A DNA stretch of 64,000 nucleotides from CAWCCP01 sp963701245 (GCA_963701245.1 OY969576.1:248001-312000); one strand, 5' to 3'; numbered from the stretch's first letter, positions 54,543 through 63,853 are shown. The notes: generated from the sequence alone by a model not told the origin. A program made the numbers and translations.

Positions 54543-55454
54543 TTGGCATCTCATTCATCACCTGAAGGTCCCCATCTTACCTTAGATACTACGCAGGAAT
54601 TCATTACTACTCAATTGCCAGAAGCAATTGTTGCCTATCGAGCTGTCGTAGGGTCTCTTAATTCAACCAGAATCTTCCAAGGTGGTGATGAGATAACCCG
54701 TATAGCCGATGAAACACTACAAGTGGAACTTACTGATTGGCTTGGAGATGTTGTTCTTAGCGAAGCAATACACGTCATGGACCGCGAACCTGACGTCGGC
54801 TTAACGCTAGTGGCGGCACCGAATGTACTGGCCACCGCCGATGAAATTAGAACTGCAGCGATCGATTTCGGATATGGCCAACCCGAGCTCACTGCTTCAT
54901 GGTCGGATTTTCCTGGAAATAGCCAAGCGGCCACTGATCATACGAGATTTAGCGCCGAGCAAGATATCTCTAGCTACGGTAATATGCCCTCTATCTACAC
55001 AAGATATAGCGCTGCACAATTATCGGGTACCTCTCCCGGTAATGGGATACAAGTGATGTTTGCGCTCATTCCACGTATCTATGCAGTCCAAGAAGGACGT
55101 GAAGTACGACTGGACGGCTCAGTTTTAGAGCCGGAACATTCTAAAGGCGTGGTAACATTTACCGAGCAAACGATCGATGGAATACATCGAAGAGTGCCGA
55201 GTGTCCTGCAAGCGGTCACCTATTGGCAGACACTTCGCGCTCGGGGTGATATCCTGAGTACACGCATGGCACCCTTCCGGACGACTATTAATCATGTCGA
55301 TTTGCCGCCTCTGGGCATGCCTGAATATGACAAAGACTACCGGTATGTACCTCGTACCCGTATCGATCATGCTGGCCGGGCTCACCTAAGTCGCGTGCAC
55401 GTTGGCAAATTCTCGGTGTCGGGAGTCCAGGCCAGGCGTGTCGCAATAATGTAG
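54543..55454 (+). CDS. Hypothetical protein
   Basis: 303 residues from a TTG with GGAGG about 8 nt upstream. No signal or TM helix. The first 120 residues look helical, and the middle has QVMFALIPRIYAVQEGREVR and a Pro/Tyr-rich C-terminal part (DYRYVPRTRIDHAGRAHLSR). Not recognised. It has its own strong promoter, which argues for a real and expressed gene. It may be functionally linked to the preceding unknown protein, as both lie in one direction. Confidence 0.6.
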   Translation: MASHSSPEGPHLTLDTTQEFITTQLPEAIVAYRAVVGSLNSTRIFQGGDEITRIADETLQVELTDWLGDVVLSEAIHVMDREPDVGLTLVAAPNVLATADEIRTAAIDFGYGQPELTASWSDFPGNSQAATDHTRFSAEQDISSYGNMPSIYTRYSAAQLSGTSPGNGIQVMFALIPRIYAVQEGREVRLDGSVLEPEHSKGVVTFTEQTIDGIHRRVPSVLQAVTYWQTLRARGDILSTRMAPFRTTINHVDLPPLGMPEYDKDYRYVPRTRIDHAGRAHLSRVHVGKFSVSGVQARRVAIM

Positions 55455-55567
55455 TCGATTATTTGAACTTTTTTGTGCAACTTGTGATAATTGATACTGA
55501 TTACGCTAACTTTTAAGAGTTATTGTAAAAACTAGGTGAGTTTAACATTAAGAGATTGGGGGGAAGT

Positions 55568-55789
55568 ATGTATTTACTTGGGTTTGTAGCGTGGGCCGTA
55601 TTATGGATTATCATCGCTTTTTGGCCAGCGAGAGTAGCCAAGCGAAAGGGATATAGTTTTGTGGGCTTTTTTGTCCTAAGTATTATCTTTTTTCCGCTAG
55701 CCCTTATATTGGCCTACGTGATACGTGATCGCAACGCCGCTGAACACAAGCGTGAGCGAGCAATAGAGGATTCAGCACCAGAATTTTAG
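55568..55789 (+). CDS. Small two-TM membrane protein
   Basis: 73 residues from the ATG at 55568, which has a GGGGGG-type site just upstream; an in-frame TTG at 55556 would overlap that site. Two hydrophobic helices (about 3-20 and 30-52, the second FVGFFVLSIIFFPLALILAYVIR) are followed by a charged tail. Similar small proteins are common in actinobacteria and Saccharibacteria, with unknown role. It precedes the YggT-like gene by 86 bp. Confidence 0.65.
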   Translation: MYLLGFVAWAVLWIIIAFWPARVAKRKGYSFVGFFVLSIIFFPLALILAYVIRDRNAAEHKRERAIEDSAPEF

Positions 55790-55875
55790 GTGTTTTTTGA
55801 GCTAACGTTGTAGGAATATTTTAGTAAGTAGGTAGTCTAAAGCTTTTTGATTAGTGATAACGAGGGGGATAAAAA

Positions 55876-56328
55876 ATGGACAAACCAAGTGACGGTACAC
55901 TTACATTTATTAAGATAGCCAAAGTGCTGACCTATCTGGTGTATGCCTATGCACTTATTGCCGCCGCCTTCCTGCTACTCGGATTCGTCTTACTATTATT
56001 TGGAGCAAACTCGAATGCCGGCTTTGTGCGTTTTGTTTATGATATAGCCGGTCAGTTTTTAAAACCATTTCGTGAGATATTTCCTGGTCAAAAGATTGGC
56101 GATCGTGGGTACTTCAGTGCTGCTGGTTTGTTTGCCATCATTATGTATGGCATTGCCGCTGCCCTACTGCATAGTCTTATTACCTATGTCACAATGAAAC
56201 AGACCCAGCATGAAGTGGAGTTGGCTGAACTCCAGGCTCGAAAAGCAGCGGTCAAGCGACCGACGCCGGTATATGCTTCCAATACTGCTCGCTCGACGCG
56301 TACCTCATCCAATACTGCTCGTCGTTAA
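55876..56328 (+). CDS. YggT-family membrane protein
   Basis: 150 residues with a GAGGGGG ribosome binding site. TM helices at about 14-45 and 75-105 flank the YggT motif FVRFVYDIAGQFLKPFREIFPG (in two parts, residues about 50-71), in which the short amphipathic segment precedes PFR. The tail is helical then Arg/Thr/Ser-rich with a repeated SNTARS-like unit. YggT proteins are linked to membrane and division or osmotic functions in other bacteria. The exact role here is unknown. Confidence 0.75.
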   Translation: MDKPSDGTLTFIKIAKVLTYLVYAYALIAAAFLLLGFVLLLFGANSNAGFVRFVYDIAGQFLKPFREIFPGQKIGDRGYFSAAGLFAIIMYGIAAALLHSLITYVTMKQTQHEVELAELQARKAAVKRPTPVYASNTARSTRTSSNTARR

Positions 56329-56376
56329 AGCTATGGTGCGGGTACGGTTGTAACTTCAGTAAACTGCAAATTTTTG

Positions 56377-57614
56377 TTATAGCTCTGATATATTACCGAA
56401 TGCGACTCGCTTTAAGATAGTGTTTTGCATATTGGCCATCAATGCTGGCACGAGAGTAAATTCACCGTAGCGATCGTTGATAAGATCGGACGCTTTCGCC
56501 AGCGAACGAGCATCAAACCGGGTATCATCAAACAAGCCCAGCTGTTCAGGCTCGGACGGCTGTAGCTTAAAAACAGTGACCGCTATGTTGGTAACTCGGG
56601 ACGCCAGCGGCGCTCGGTTGAGGAGGCGTTGAGCTGACAGATAAATATCCTGAGTGGAGTAGATCGGATGTTTAAGCTGTTTGCCCTGTGTCCAGTACTG
56701 CTGGTTTTCAAAAGTAAGTCTCAGATGGATACCGCTGCCGCTATAGGCGTGGCGTCGCAATCGGCGGCCGGTTTTTCGCTCAGTTTCATTAGCAGGCGAG
56801 ATAACTCTTCGCGGTTGTTTGTCTTATTACCGAGGGCATATTGCTGGCCAAAACTCTTGCGACCAAATGTGACAGTGTCAATCTCATGGCCTCTGAGGCG
56901 CAAATACCAGTAGTAGCCGACGATACTTTTGAAGGCTTGCTGTTTGAGTTTGTAGACTGGGCTATCAAGAAATTGCAGCGGAGTGAAAATGCCTTCTAAA
57001 TTAAGTCTAGCTTCGTAGCGGACGTTGATACCGGGCAAATCGGTAAGCTCTAGGTTGGCGTATACCTCACGCAGGTTATCGGCGGTAATGCTATCCAAAC
57101 CGTCTGGTTTATGAAGTCCGGCCGCAAGTTTGGCCAGAAAGCGATTGGTGCTAATGCCGACATTGATGGTGACGTATTCACCGAGTGACTGCTTGATGTC
57201 GGCCTTAATTGCCATACCAATATCTTCGAGTCGTTTGCCTTGCCGGACGGCCTGTGAACCGCGGAAATCGATCACGAATTCGTCAATTGATTTTGGGGCT
57301 ATGGTATCGGTGTAGTTGAGGAGTACCTGCCTGAAACGGCGGTGGGCATCGAAGTACTTGTCTGGATCGGGCGTCATGACAATAACATCCCGACAAAGTA
57401 GCTTGGCTTCCCGGACGTTAATGCCAAGCTTGATGCCAAGTGCCTTGGCTTCGTAGGACGAAGCAAGCACCGCTCCCCGCGGTGAGTCATAGGCGGCAAC
57501 CACTACTGGTTTATGACGGATCAGCGGGTTTGCCTGTTGCTCGATAATTGCGAAGCAGCTGTTCAAATCAATATGCATTATCATTGGTGGATTGTAATTT
57601 AATAGTGGATTCAT
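56377..57614 (-). pseudogene. dinB: Y-family DNA polymerase (DinB-like) with single-base frameshift
   Basis: The N-terminal frame holds the polymerase core: catalytic Asp16 (MHIDLNSCFA), steric residues YDSPRGAVLASSYEAK, and Asp111-Glu112 in SIDEFVIDF, then the thumb and part of the little-finger domain. The second frame starts RRHAYSGSGIHLRLTF and ends the little finger with LGLFDD. Adding one A to the A5 run (T5 at 56772-56776) joins them as SEKTGRRLRRHAYSG, giving 412 residues. GGAGGG precedes the ATG. Intact it would do translesion synthesis. It sits near an SRAP gene, a common damage-response pairing. Confidence 0.85.
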
Positions 57615-57788
57615 AGGATTGACCCTCCTTTGTAACTATGGTGAAGTGGTGAATGTTTGAAAAACGGGAGTTCCAGGCACATGACTGAAATAGGAGATGA
57701 TAGCGGTGGCGTTATTCACCGGGCCGGATGCTAGCATGCAACGTATTGTGCCGATGCCGATCATCCATATTTAGAGGCCTGTACCCCT

Positions 57789-58055
57789 TCAGTTCGGTTG
57801 ACCGTCGCTGACGGCTACCAGGGTCCAGTGGAGGTTGGCGGTATTGAAGTCCAACCTGAACCATAACGACGCTTCTTTATCGACAAGTTCAAAAATGTGA
57901 TGCAGTACTCGGCCTTCCTCAGTGGTGTGGTGGTAGCCGATTTTACCGACGGCATAGTCTCGGTTTTGCCAGGAGATAAGATGGGGCACGGCAAGCCGTT
58001 GCTTGGCGCTGTAGTACATCACTACACTGACTTCTTCGTTAATTTTTTCCTGCAT
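57789..58055 (-). CDS. Small hypothetical protein between dinB and SRAP genes
   Basis: 88 residues, soluble, no Cys. It has a very strong ribosome binding site (AAGGAGGTTTCT before the ATG). The sequence alternates short strands (VSVVMYYSAKQRLAVPHLIS) with His-rich turns (GYHHTTEEGRVLHHIFEL). The pattern is like a small beta-barrel or OB-type protein, but no family is recognised. It is divergent from the SRAP gene and upstream of dinB on the same strand, so it may be co-regulated with the damage-tolerance polymerase. Confidence 0.6.
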   Translation of the reverse strand: MQEKINEEVSVVMYYSAKQRLAVPHLISWQNRDYAVGKIGYHHTTEEGRVLHHIFELVDKEASLWFRLDFNTANLHWTLVAVSDGQPN

Positions 58056-58134
58056 AGAAACCTCCTTAATGTGACAATTATCAGATAGTAATTTGTTTGT
58101 GGCCGCCGTTTGCCGCTACACTAGAACGGTAAGT

Positions 58135-58803
58135 ATGTGTGGACGATATGCCTTGTATGGCAAACAAGATCTCGCGAAACGATTTCACGCTCAGAACCTG
58201 GTTGAAAAAGTGCGTGATAACTTTAACGTGGCGCCCGGCCAGGTGATGCCGGTGGTGATGAAAAGTGAGGCGGGTATTACCCTAGAACCGATGAAATGGG
58301 GGCTCGTGCCGATGTGGGCTAAGGATACCAGTATTGGCTACAAGATGATCAATGCTCGGGCCGATTCAATTTTCGAGAAACCGGCCTGGCGAGGTCCGAT
58401 TAAATACCATCGCTGTCTGATACCGGCCAGCGGCTTTTACGAGTGGCAGCAGTCAGAGAGAGCGCACCGGCAACCATACTATATTCATCCAAAAGATCGG
58501 GAACTATTCGCGTTTGCGGGGATTTTTGATATCAATACGACCATTCAGGGCATTGAACTATGGTCGTACTCGATTATTACCACGGAGCCGAATAAGGAAA
58601 TGGCTCGACTCCATAACCGAATGCCGGTTATTTTACGTCCGGAAGACGAAGCTTCCTGGCTGGAACCGTCGCTTCAAGACCGAGGTGCCATAGAGGCCCT
58701 GCTGCGTCCCTACCACGATGGCGGGTTGGATTATTATAAAGTGAGCGAAGATGTGAACTCGCCGAAGCACAACGACCAACATCTTGTCTATGCACTTGAC
58801 TAG
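58135..58803 (+). CDS. SRAP-domain protein (YedK/HMCES type)
   Basis: 222 residues starting MCGRYALYG, so Cys2 becomes the N-terminal nucleophile after Met removal. The other active-site residues are visible: Asn73 (MINARADS), Glu103 (SGFYEW) and His160 (RLHNRMPVIL). These match E. coli YedK (Cys2, Asn75, Glu105, His160). The protein forms a thiazolidine cross-link to abasic sites in single-stranded DNA and protects them. An earlier in-frame codon at 58093 is rejected because it would bury Cys2. A TACACT box lies 12 nt before the ATG. It is next to dinB. Confidence 0.9.
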   Translation: MCGRYALYGKQDLAKRFHAQNLVEKVRDNFNVAPGQVMPVVMKSEAGITLEPMKWGLVPMWAKDTSIGYKMINARADSIFEKPAWRGPIKYHRCLIPASGFYEWQQSERAHRQPYYIHPKDRELFAFAGIFDINTTIQGIELWSYSIITTEPNKEMARLHNRMPVILRPEDEASWLEPSLQDRGAIEALLRPYHDGGLDYYKVSEDVNSPKHNDQHLVYALD

Positions 58804-59075
58804 TGTCTTACTCCTATCACAAAAATATACGTTAAGGCTCTGGCAGTGACCGTAGTATGCCATCCTACGTCTGATTATAGTCTACTAGCTCAATGTCAAA
58901 TAGGGTTTTGGTGTTAAGTATAGAGATAGCAAGAAGCTGTGATGCAACAATCAGGAGTTGTTTGACGAAAATCTAGGATATGTAGCTTAAGTTGGCACCA
59001 AGACTCACTGAATCAAGATATACGGATACGGTAGGTCTTGCGTAAACTTTAGGAAGGTGCTAAAAATAAGCTCTT

Positions 59076-59612
59076 ATGAGCATAGAGTCAGAGGTTTTAA
59101 TGGATGAACGAGTTGTTGAGTCTCGTTTAGGTAGAGTTTTAGGTATGGCTAGTCGCTTAGGCGGAACTGCTATAACGGGTTACGTGAGTTATCTTTTTGC
59201 TCGTAGCGGCTCCTTACCAGAAGTGGCATTGGCCTTACCAGCTATAGGAGTCGTGGCGGCAGGTATAAGATTAGGTCTTGAACGAGGGGCTGCGGTTGAG
59301 CGTATAGATCAACGCAAGCAATTTGATGGTCAAGTAGTTGTAGGGGTTAGCAAAGAGCGTAAAGACGCCGATAGGCCGTATACAATAGCCGGCGTCAAAG
59401 TCGGTCCAAGTGTAGAGGTAGCGGCTGCAAGCATGACTGGCATTGAATTGGGAGTTGCTAGTAATCCAATCGCTCAGGTCCCGATTCCTTTTGAAATTGG
59501 GACGGCTGTATTGGCTGTCGGTGCGGCGACATGGGTTGAGGTTGCAATTCAGAGAGCAGGTCGAGCTACTGAGGTACAGCCACGACTTCACCAGTTGCTT
59601 CACCTTAGTTAA
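59076..59612 (+). CDS. Hypothetical protein with hydrophobic segments
   Basis: 178 residues with weak hydrophobic helices at about 22-62 (GTAITGYVSYLFARSGSL, VALALPAIGVVAAGIRLG) and 125-155, the rest soluble. Not recognised. The stop codon TAA overlaps the left end of IS copy 2. Removing the element and one copy of its AGTT target repeat restores the same TAA, so the protein is not truncated by the insertion. Confidence 0.55.
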   Translation: MSIESEVLMDERVVESRLGRVLGMASRLGGTAITGYVSYLFARSGSLPEVALALPAIGVVAAGIRLGLERGAAVERIDQRKQFDGQVVVGVSKERKDADRPYTIAGVKVGPSVEVAAASMTGIELGVASNPIAQVPIPFEIGTAVLAVGAATWVEVAIQRAGRATEVQPRLHQLLHLS

Positions 59613-60794
59613 CTCACCTTACGCATCACTCCCACTTTCTTGAGTCCTGGGGCATACTAAAAGCAGTCAACCTTTCATCAAGGATGTTGCTATGCCAAAA
59701 CAAAAACAATCCAAGCCCGTCAACGTACCAATGCTTGACCTGTATTCTGACTATCTCATCAGCTCATTCGGATTGACCACGGCAACTGGTATGTCGGCCG
59801 CCCTGGACGGGTCAGTCGGCCATGACGACGTCACCCGTTTCCTGTCTGCCCGGGAATATACCAACAAAGACCTCTGGAAACTGGTTAAGCCAACGATCCG
59901 GCAGATTGAAACTGACGACGGCATACTGGCTTTGGATGACACCATTGAAGAGAAGGCCTACACCGACGAAAACGACATCATTGCCTGGCACTATGACCAC
60001 GTCTTCAACCGGAATGTGAAGGGCGTCAATATTCTCAATATGCTCTACCATAACGACCAGGCAACGGTACCCTTGGGGTTTTGCCTGGTCAAGAAAGACG
60101 TACCTTTCACTGACCCGAAGACCGGCAAACAAAAACGCAAGTCCTCGGCCACCAAGAACGAACAGGCCCGTGAGCTCATCGGGGCAGCCATCCAAAACCA
60201 GGTGAAGTTTCGCTACTGCCTTGCTGACAGTTGGTTTTCCTCACAGGAAAACATGGAGTTCATCGTTGGCAAGGGCAAACACTTCATCTTTGCCCTCAAG
60301 AGTAATCGTACGTTTGCAAAAAGTAAGGAGGATAAACTACGAGGAGTATTCCACGCAGTCGAATCGCTGGCCTGGGAAGAAAACACTACCAAGACAGGGT
60401 ACCTCAAAGGCATGAATATGACGGTGCGTATCACCCGTCAAATCTTCACAAACGGAGATGACAGTCAGGGTGTTTTGTATCTCGCTACCAGTGATCTGAC
60501 GCTAGGACATACCGACATAACCACGATCTACCAAAAACGGTGGAAAGTGGAAGAGTACCACAAGTCCGTAAAGTCCAACCTCGGGCTGGCCAAGTCACCG
60601 ACCAAACGAGTGAAGACACAAAGTAACCACTTCTTTGCGGCAACCTATGCCTACCATAAGCTGGAACGACTGGCGAAAGCGAGCAATCTGAACCACTTTG
60701 CCTTAAAGGCAAAGCTATACCTCAAAGCTCAGCAAGCCAGTTTGGCTGAACTTCAGGTACTCAAAGAAGCTGGAGGTTTTGCGTAAGGTGAGTT
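59611..60794 (+). mobile_element. IS701/IS4-type insertion sequence, copy 2 (1184 bp)
   Basis: Same inverted repeats (AACTCACCTTACGCA) and length as copy 1, offset 56,053 bp, same orientation. It is flanked by AGTT on both sides (59607-59610 and 60795-60798... reading AGTT then AATAC), consistent with a 4-bp target duplication. It inserted exactly at the stop codon of the 59076 gene without changing the protein. Two identical direct copies can support deletion of the 55 kb between them by homologous recombination. Confidence 0.9.
59692..60786 (+). CDS. IS701/IS4-type DDE transposase (copy 2)
   Basis: 364 residues, identical to the copy at 3639-4733, including the DDE residues near Asp82/83, Asp179 and Glu287/288. 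Full length with intact inverted repeats on both sides, so the element appears functional. Confidence 0.9.
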   Translation: MPKQKQSKPVNVPMLDLYSDYLISSFGLTTATGMSAALDGSVGHDDVTRFLSAREYTNKDLWKLVKPTIRQIETDDGILALDDTIEEKAYTDENDIIAWHYDHVFNRNVKGVNILNMLYHNDQATVPLGFCLVKKDVPFTDPKTGKQKRKSSATKNEQARELIGAAIQNQVKFRYCLADSWFSSQENMEFIVGKGKHFIFALKSNRTFAKSKEDKLRGVFHAVESLAWEENTTKTGYLKGMNMTVRITRQIFTNGDDSQGVLYLATSDLTLGHTDITTIYQKRWKVEEYHKSVKSNLGLAKSPTKRVKTQSNHFFAATYAYHKLERLAKASNLNHFALKAKLYLKAQQASLAELQVLKEAGGFA

Positions 60795-60823
60795 AGTTAA
60801 TACTACGCAGACGCTTTAAGAGG

Positions 60824-61372
60824 TCAACTCATCGTTCTCGTCCAAGGCATATATGAAAATGATGAATAGATGAAACGGTGAATGACCTGGTGGATATAGC
60901 GGCCTAAATAGCGCTGATCGTTTTCCTCGGGCAGGCGCTGAGCCAAGGCTCCGGAGATATATTCTTCTGAAAATTGCTGCGCCCAATAACGATCATTGAG
61001 ACCACTGACGTAGCGATGTGGTCTGGGTGCTGCAGTGCCGTGGGCAATCTTCCACTGTTCACGAAGACCACTGACTGGCTCATAGCCGTAACGAGCGGAA
61101 CAGACTTCGTTCATGTTATTTGTTAAATAGTCGAGACCAAAACGAATCAAATCCAGATCAGCTTCACCTCGATGCATTGCTATTTCGCTAAGTCGATCGG
61201 CAAATATTCCCATCTGATTTACGAGCGGTGTATCGTCGAAATAGCCACCAGCTAAATATCCAGTCAAACCGGCTTCGAGTGCGAGCTCAGCATACATATC
61301 AGTTATCGCTTCCCTTGGGACATACACTTTGCCCTCAATAATTTCAGAATGAGGATCACCATTTGCCGACAT
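60824..61372 (-). CDS. Hypothetical protein
   Basis: 182 residues, soluble, mostly helical, Tyr-rich (YRYVSGL-like and GRYIHQVIHRFIYSSFSY at the C-terminus). Not recognised. TATAAT lies 9 nt before the ATG on the minus strand, again without a ribosome binding site. It is enclosed between IS copy 2 and the IS30 element, each within 60 bp. Confidence 0.55.
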   Translation of the reverse strand: MSANGDPHSEIIEGKVYVPREAITDMYAELALEAGLTGYLAGGYFDDTPLVNQMGIFADRLSEIAMHRGEADLDLIRFGLDYLTNNMNEVCSARYGYEPVSGLREQWKIAHGTAAPRPHRYVSGLNDRYWAQQFSEEYISGALAQRLPEENDQRYLGRYIHQVIHRFIYSSFSYMPWTRTMS

Positions 61373-61424
61373 AGTTTATAAATTATACAATATTAATTAA
61401 TATCCTGCAATAATCAGTCCGTCA

Positions 61425-62515
61425 ATTCCAACCCGAAATGCAACATAACCACTAATAACTAAAAGCACCTCTGTTCCTTGTCTTGTAGACTGGTAGTTAC
61501 TAAGCAACCATATACAAGGAGAACAGAGATGCACTTTCATCTTACACAACAACAACGTATTGAGCTAAGTCTTATGATGAGACTTGGCCATACCCAAAGG
61601 AGTACAGCTTTAGTACTCGGCGTAAGTCCCAGTACTATTTGCCGAGAGCTCCGTCGCAATGCTTTTGCTTCCGGACAGTACCATGCTGCACATGCCCGGG
61701 TTATTGCCCATGAGCGTCGGGCTTCAGCAAATGCGCTGCGCAATAAGTTACTCGGGTGTCCTGTACTCGCAGCGCTCATCGAACAACGGCTACAGGGCAA
61801 CTACTCACCCGAACAGGTAGTCGGCTGGTTGCGCGACACGAAACGAAAGTTTCGAGTCAGCACCCAAACAATCTATGATTGGATATACCTGTATGCCCGA
61901 CATCTGCTCATTCACTTACACTGCCGTAAAGGCAAATACCGACGTACCAGGGAATGTAGTTTACGGAAGGCCTTTCGTAACAAACAAAAAGAGTCCCGTA
62001 GCATTGATGCCCGACCAATGTGTGTAGCAAAGCGTACACGTTACGGCCACTGGGAGGGAGACACGGTTGTCGGAACAAACCAAAGCGGCAGTATTGCTAC
62101 GTTCGTAGAACGGAAAAGCGGCTACCTCGTAGCACAGGTACTGACCGACAAAACAGCTACTAGTTTCGAGCAGGCTGCAAAGCAGTGCTTTGCTGGTCTA
62201 CCTAAGCGTTACGCTCTGACACTGACACTCGACAATGGCGCAGAGATGAGTAACTACGAGGAGATTGAACGAAGCACTCAGTTACGGATCTATTTTGCGC
62301 ATCCCTACCATAGCTGGGAACGAGGTACCAATGAGAATACCAATGGGCTATTACGGTTTTACTTTCCGAAAAGCATGAGCTTCGCTCATCTAACTCAAAC
62401 AATGCTTGACGAAGCAGTCTCGCAGCTTAATACTAGACCTCGTAAACGGCTGGGATACAAAACACCGCAGCAGGTCTTTGAGTCAAAGTGGTAGTGTTGC
62501 AATTCGGGGTAGAAT
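61425..62515 (+). mobile_element. IS30-family insertion sequence (about 1091 bp)
   Basis: Terminal inverted repeats of 28 bp with 23 matches: ATTCCAACCCGAAATGCAAC continuing at 61425-61452, and the complement ending at 62515. One transposase gene lies between. No clear direct repeat is visible outside the ends. Single copy in this window. Confidence 0.8.
61529..62494 (+). CDS. IS30-family transposase
   Basis: 321 residues from the ATG at 61529, which follows AAGGAGAACAGAG; an in-frame codon at 61478 is rejected. N-terminal helix-turn-helix (STALVLGVSPSTICRELRRN), then the integrase core with Asp in HWEGDTVVG, Asp in LTLDNGAEM and Glu in GTNENTNGLLR, the classical IS30 DDE signature. Full length and apparently active. 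Confidence 0.9.
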   Translation: MHFHLTQQQRIELSLMMRLGHTQRSTALVLGVSPSTICRELRRNAFASGQYHAAHARVIAHERRASANALRNKLLGCPVLAALIEQRLQGNYSPEQVVGWLRDTKRKFRVSTQTIYDWIYLYARHLLIHLHCRKGKYRRTRECSLRKAFRNKQKESRSIDARPMCVAKRTRYGHWEGDTVVGTNQSGSIATFVERKSGYLVAQVLTDKTATSFEQAAKQCFAGLPKRYALTLTLDNGAEMSNYEEIERSTQLRIYFAHPYHSWERGTNENTNGLLRFYFPKSMSFAHLTQTMLDEAVSQLNTRPRKRLGYKTPQQVFESKW

Positions 62516-62568
62516 CTAGGGTCGATGTCGCGATATTTTTGATCCTCATGGATTATACTAATGGCTAT

Positions 62569-63204
62569 ATGACTAAAGGACATACCACTGCCACAGAAGA
62601 AAATCCGCTAGATGTTATTTTGCAGGATGTTTACTGACAAGGCGATGTCTCCGCTGCTGCCCAGCGAGTAGCTGCACTTAGAGGAAATATACAAGCACCT
62701 CCTGTAAAATGGGTTCACTTTGGTATCGGCAGTAAGCCTGAAGATAGTCCAGCTCTTGGTACGGTAGGTGAAGGTGGTGCCATAACGCATGTTCGGCGGA
62801 CCAATTATTTGGGTTCTAAAGGTGGCATCGAGGCAGCTGGTTCTGAGGAGTTGTGGGCCCGTCAACGGGTAGTAGATGCAGGCAGGTATCGAAAGCAACC
62901 GTCCCCTGATGGGCCGAGAGTTATAGCGGTTAATAGTTATGGCTCAGTTATCGCCGGGCCTCTTAATGATTTGGTGCTTGAAAGATTACATAACGCTGGC
63001 TTCGAAGAAAGCTCAGATGCGAACTTTAGCGGCGGTGCTATTAAGCCAGATGAAGTCTTTTTGCCAGGCAACTATGCAATTAGCACACCGGAAGACGGCT
63101 CTCCAGTAGCGGTGTCAGGGATTAATCCAACTGTACGGTCAGGCGATTGGCAAGATACTGTTCGCAATTTAACTCCTCCAGACACGACAACCCCTTCACC
63201 ATAA
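62569..63204 (+). pseudogene. Hypothetical gene interrupted by an in-frame TGA
   Basis: From the ATG at 62569 (TATACT box 9 nt upstream) the frame reads TKGHTTATEENPLDVILQDVY and then TGA at 62635-62637, after which the same frame continues QGDVSAAAQRVAALRGNIQA and stays open to 63204, 212 codons in all. No good start follows the TGA. All other genes here use TGA as stop, so a nonsense mutation is more likely than recoding. It lies 54 bp from the IS30 right end. The product is a soluble protein of unknown family. Confidence 0.6.
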
Positions 63205-63250
63205 CAACTTCCGCCTAACGCGGCATAGTCTACGCACACTTTTAAGAGTT

Positions 63251-63853
63251 TTATATCATCGAATGGAGTATACGAATTGGCGAACGGAGTCGTAGCTCAT
63301 CGACGCAATAGGCGTGAGCCGTCTGATTAAACGTAAATCGTATATCGTGAACCGCTTCAAAATATTGGCCACTTTCAGTTTTATAAATAAGCACTGCTTC
63401 ATGATCATCGGTGCCATTTACCAGTGGACCTTCGTATATCAAAAATTCTCGGTCATCGCCAGGTCGCATAAAATGTTTGAGTTCTTCTTCCCTACCGAGT
63501 ATATGGATTTTATGAAGATCGATCGGTACCCCAGCATTATTGACAATATAGGCATAGACTTGCATATCTTCCCCATTCAAGCGCGTCATGGTTCGTTTGA
63601 CATAGGCAATTGGAAAAGTTGAAGGATCATTAATTAGAATTGCTGGTTCCTCATTTTCAGGTGAGGATTCGGTTGATGCTGCCGCTCCTGGTTCAGTCGG
63701 TTCGCTGGCTTCGTTTGTTTGAAATGGATCGGCAATTGGTGATGATAACGGACCCATAGGGTCTGGTGGAGCGTTTGGTGGCGGCTGATCATTAGCGGTA
63801 TACACCGGCTTGCCTTGGATAATACGTCCCAGTGCTTGGAAAAAAGTAGGCAT
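63251..63853 (-). CDS. Hypothetical protein with disordered N-terminus
   Basis: 200 residues. The N-terminal 75 residues are Pro/Ser/Glu-rich and likely disordered; from about 78 a beta-rich domain begins (FPIAYVKRTMTRLNGEDMQVYAYIVNNAGV, in two parts) and ends with YCVDELRLRSPIRIL. No signal or TM helix. Not recognised. It follows the truncated gene at the window edge by 26 bp and is probably in its operon. Confidence 0.55.
   Translation of the reverse strand: MPTFFQALGRIIQGKPVYTANDQPPPNAPPDPMGPLSSPIADPFQTNEASEPTEPGAAASTESSPENEEPAILINDPSTFPIAYVKRTMTRLNGEDMQVYAYIVNNAGVPIDLHKIHILGREEELKHFMRPGDDREFLIYEGPLVNGTDDHEAVLIYKTESGQYFEAVHDIRFTFNQTAHAYCVDELRLRSPIRILHSMI

Noticed and set aside
3558..60794. 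A 57-kb composite transposon bounded by the two IS701-type copies
   Set aside because: The outer flanking bases do not form a target duplication (TATT versus AGTT), and copy 2 has its own AGTT duplication, which shows an independent insertion.
62635..62637. UGA recoding as glycine, as in Gracilibacteria
   Set aside because: Many genes in the window end in TGA at sensible positions and no other long gene contains an internal TGA.
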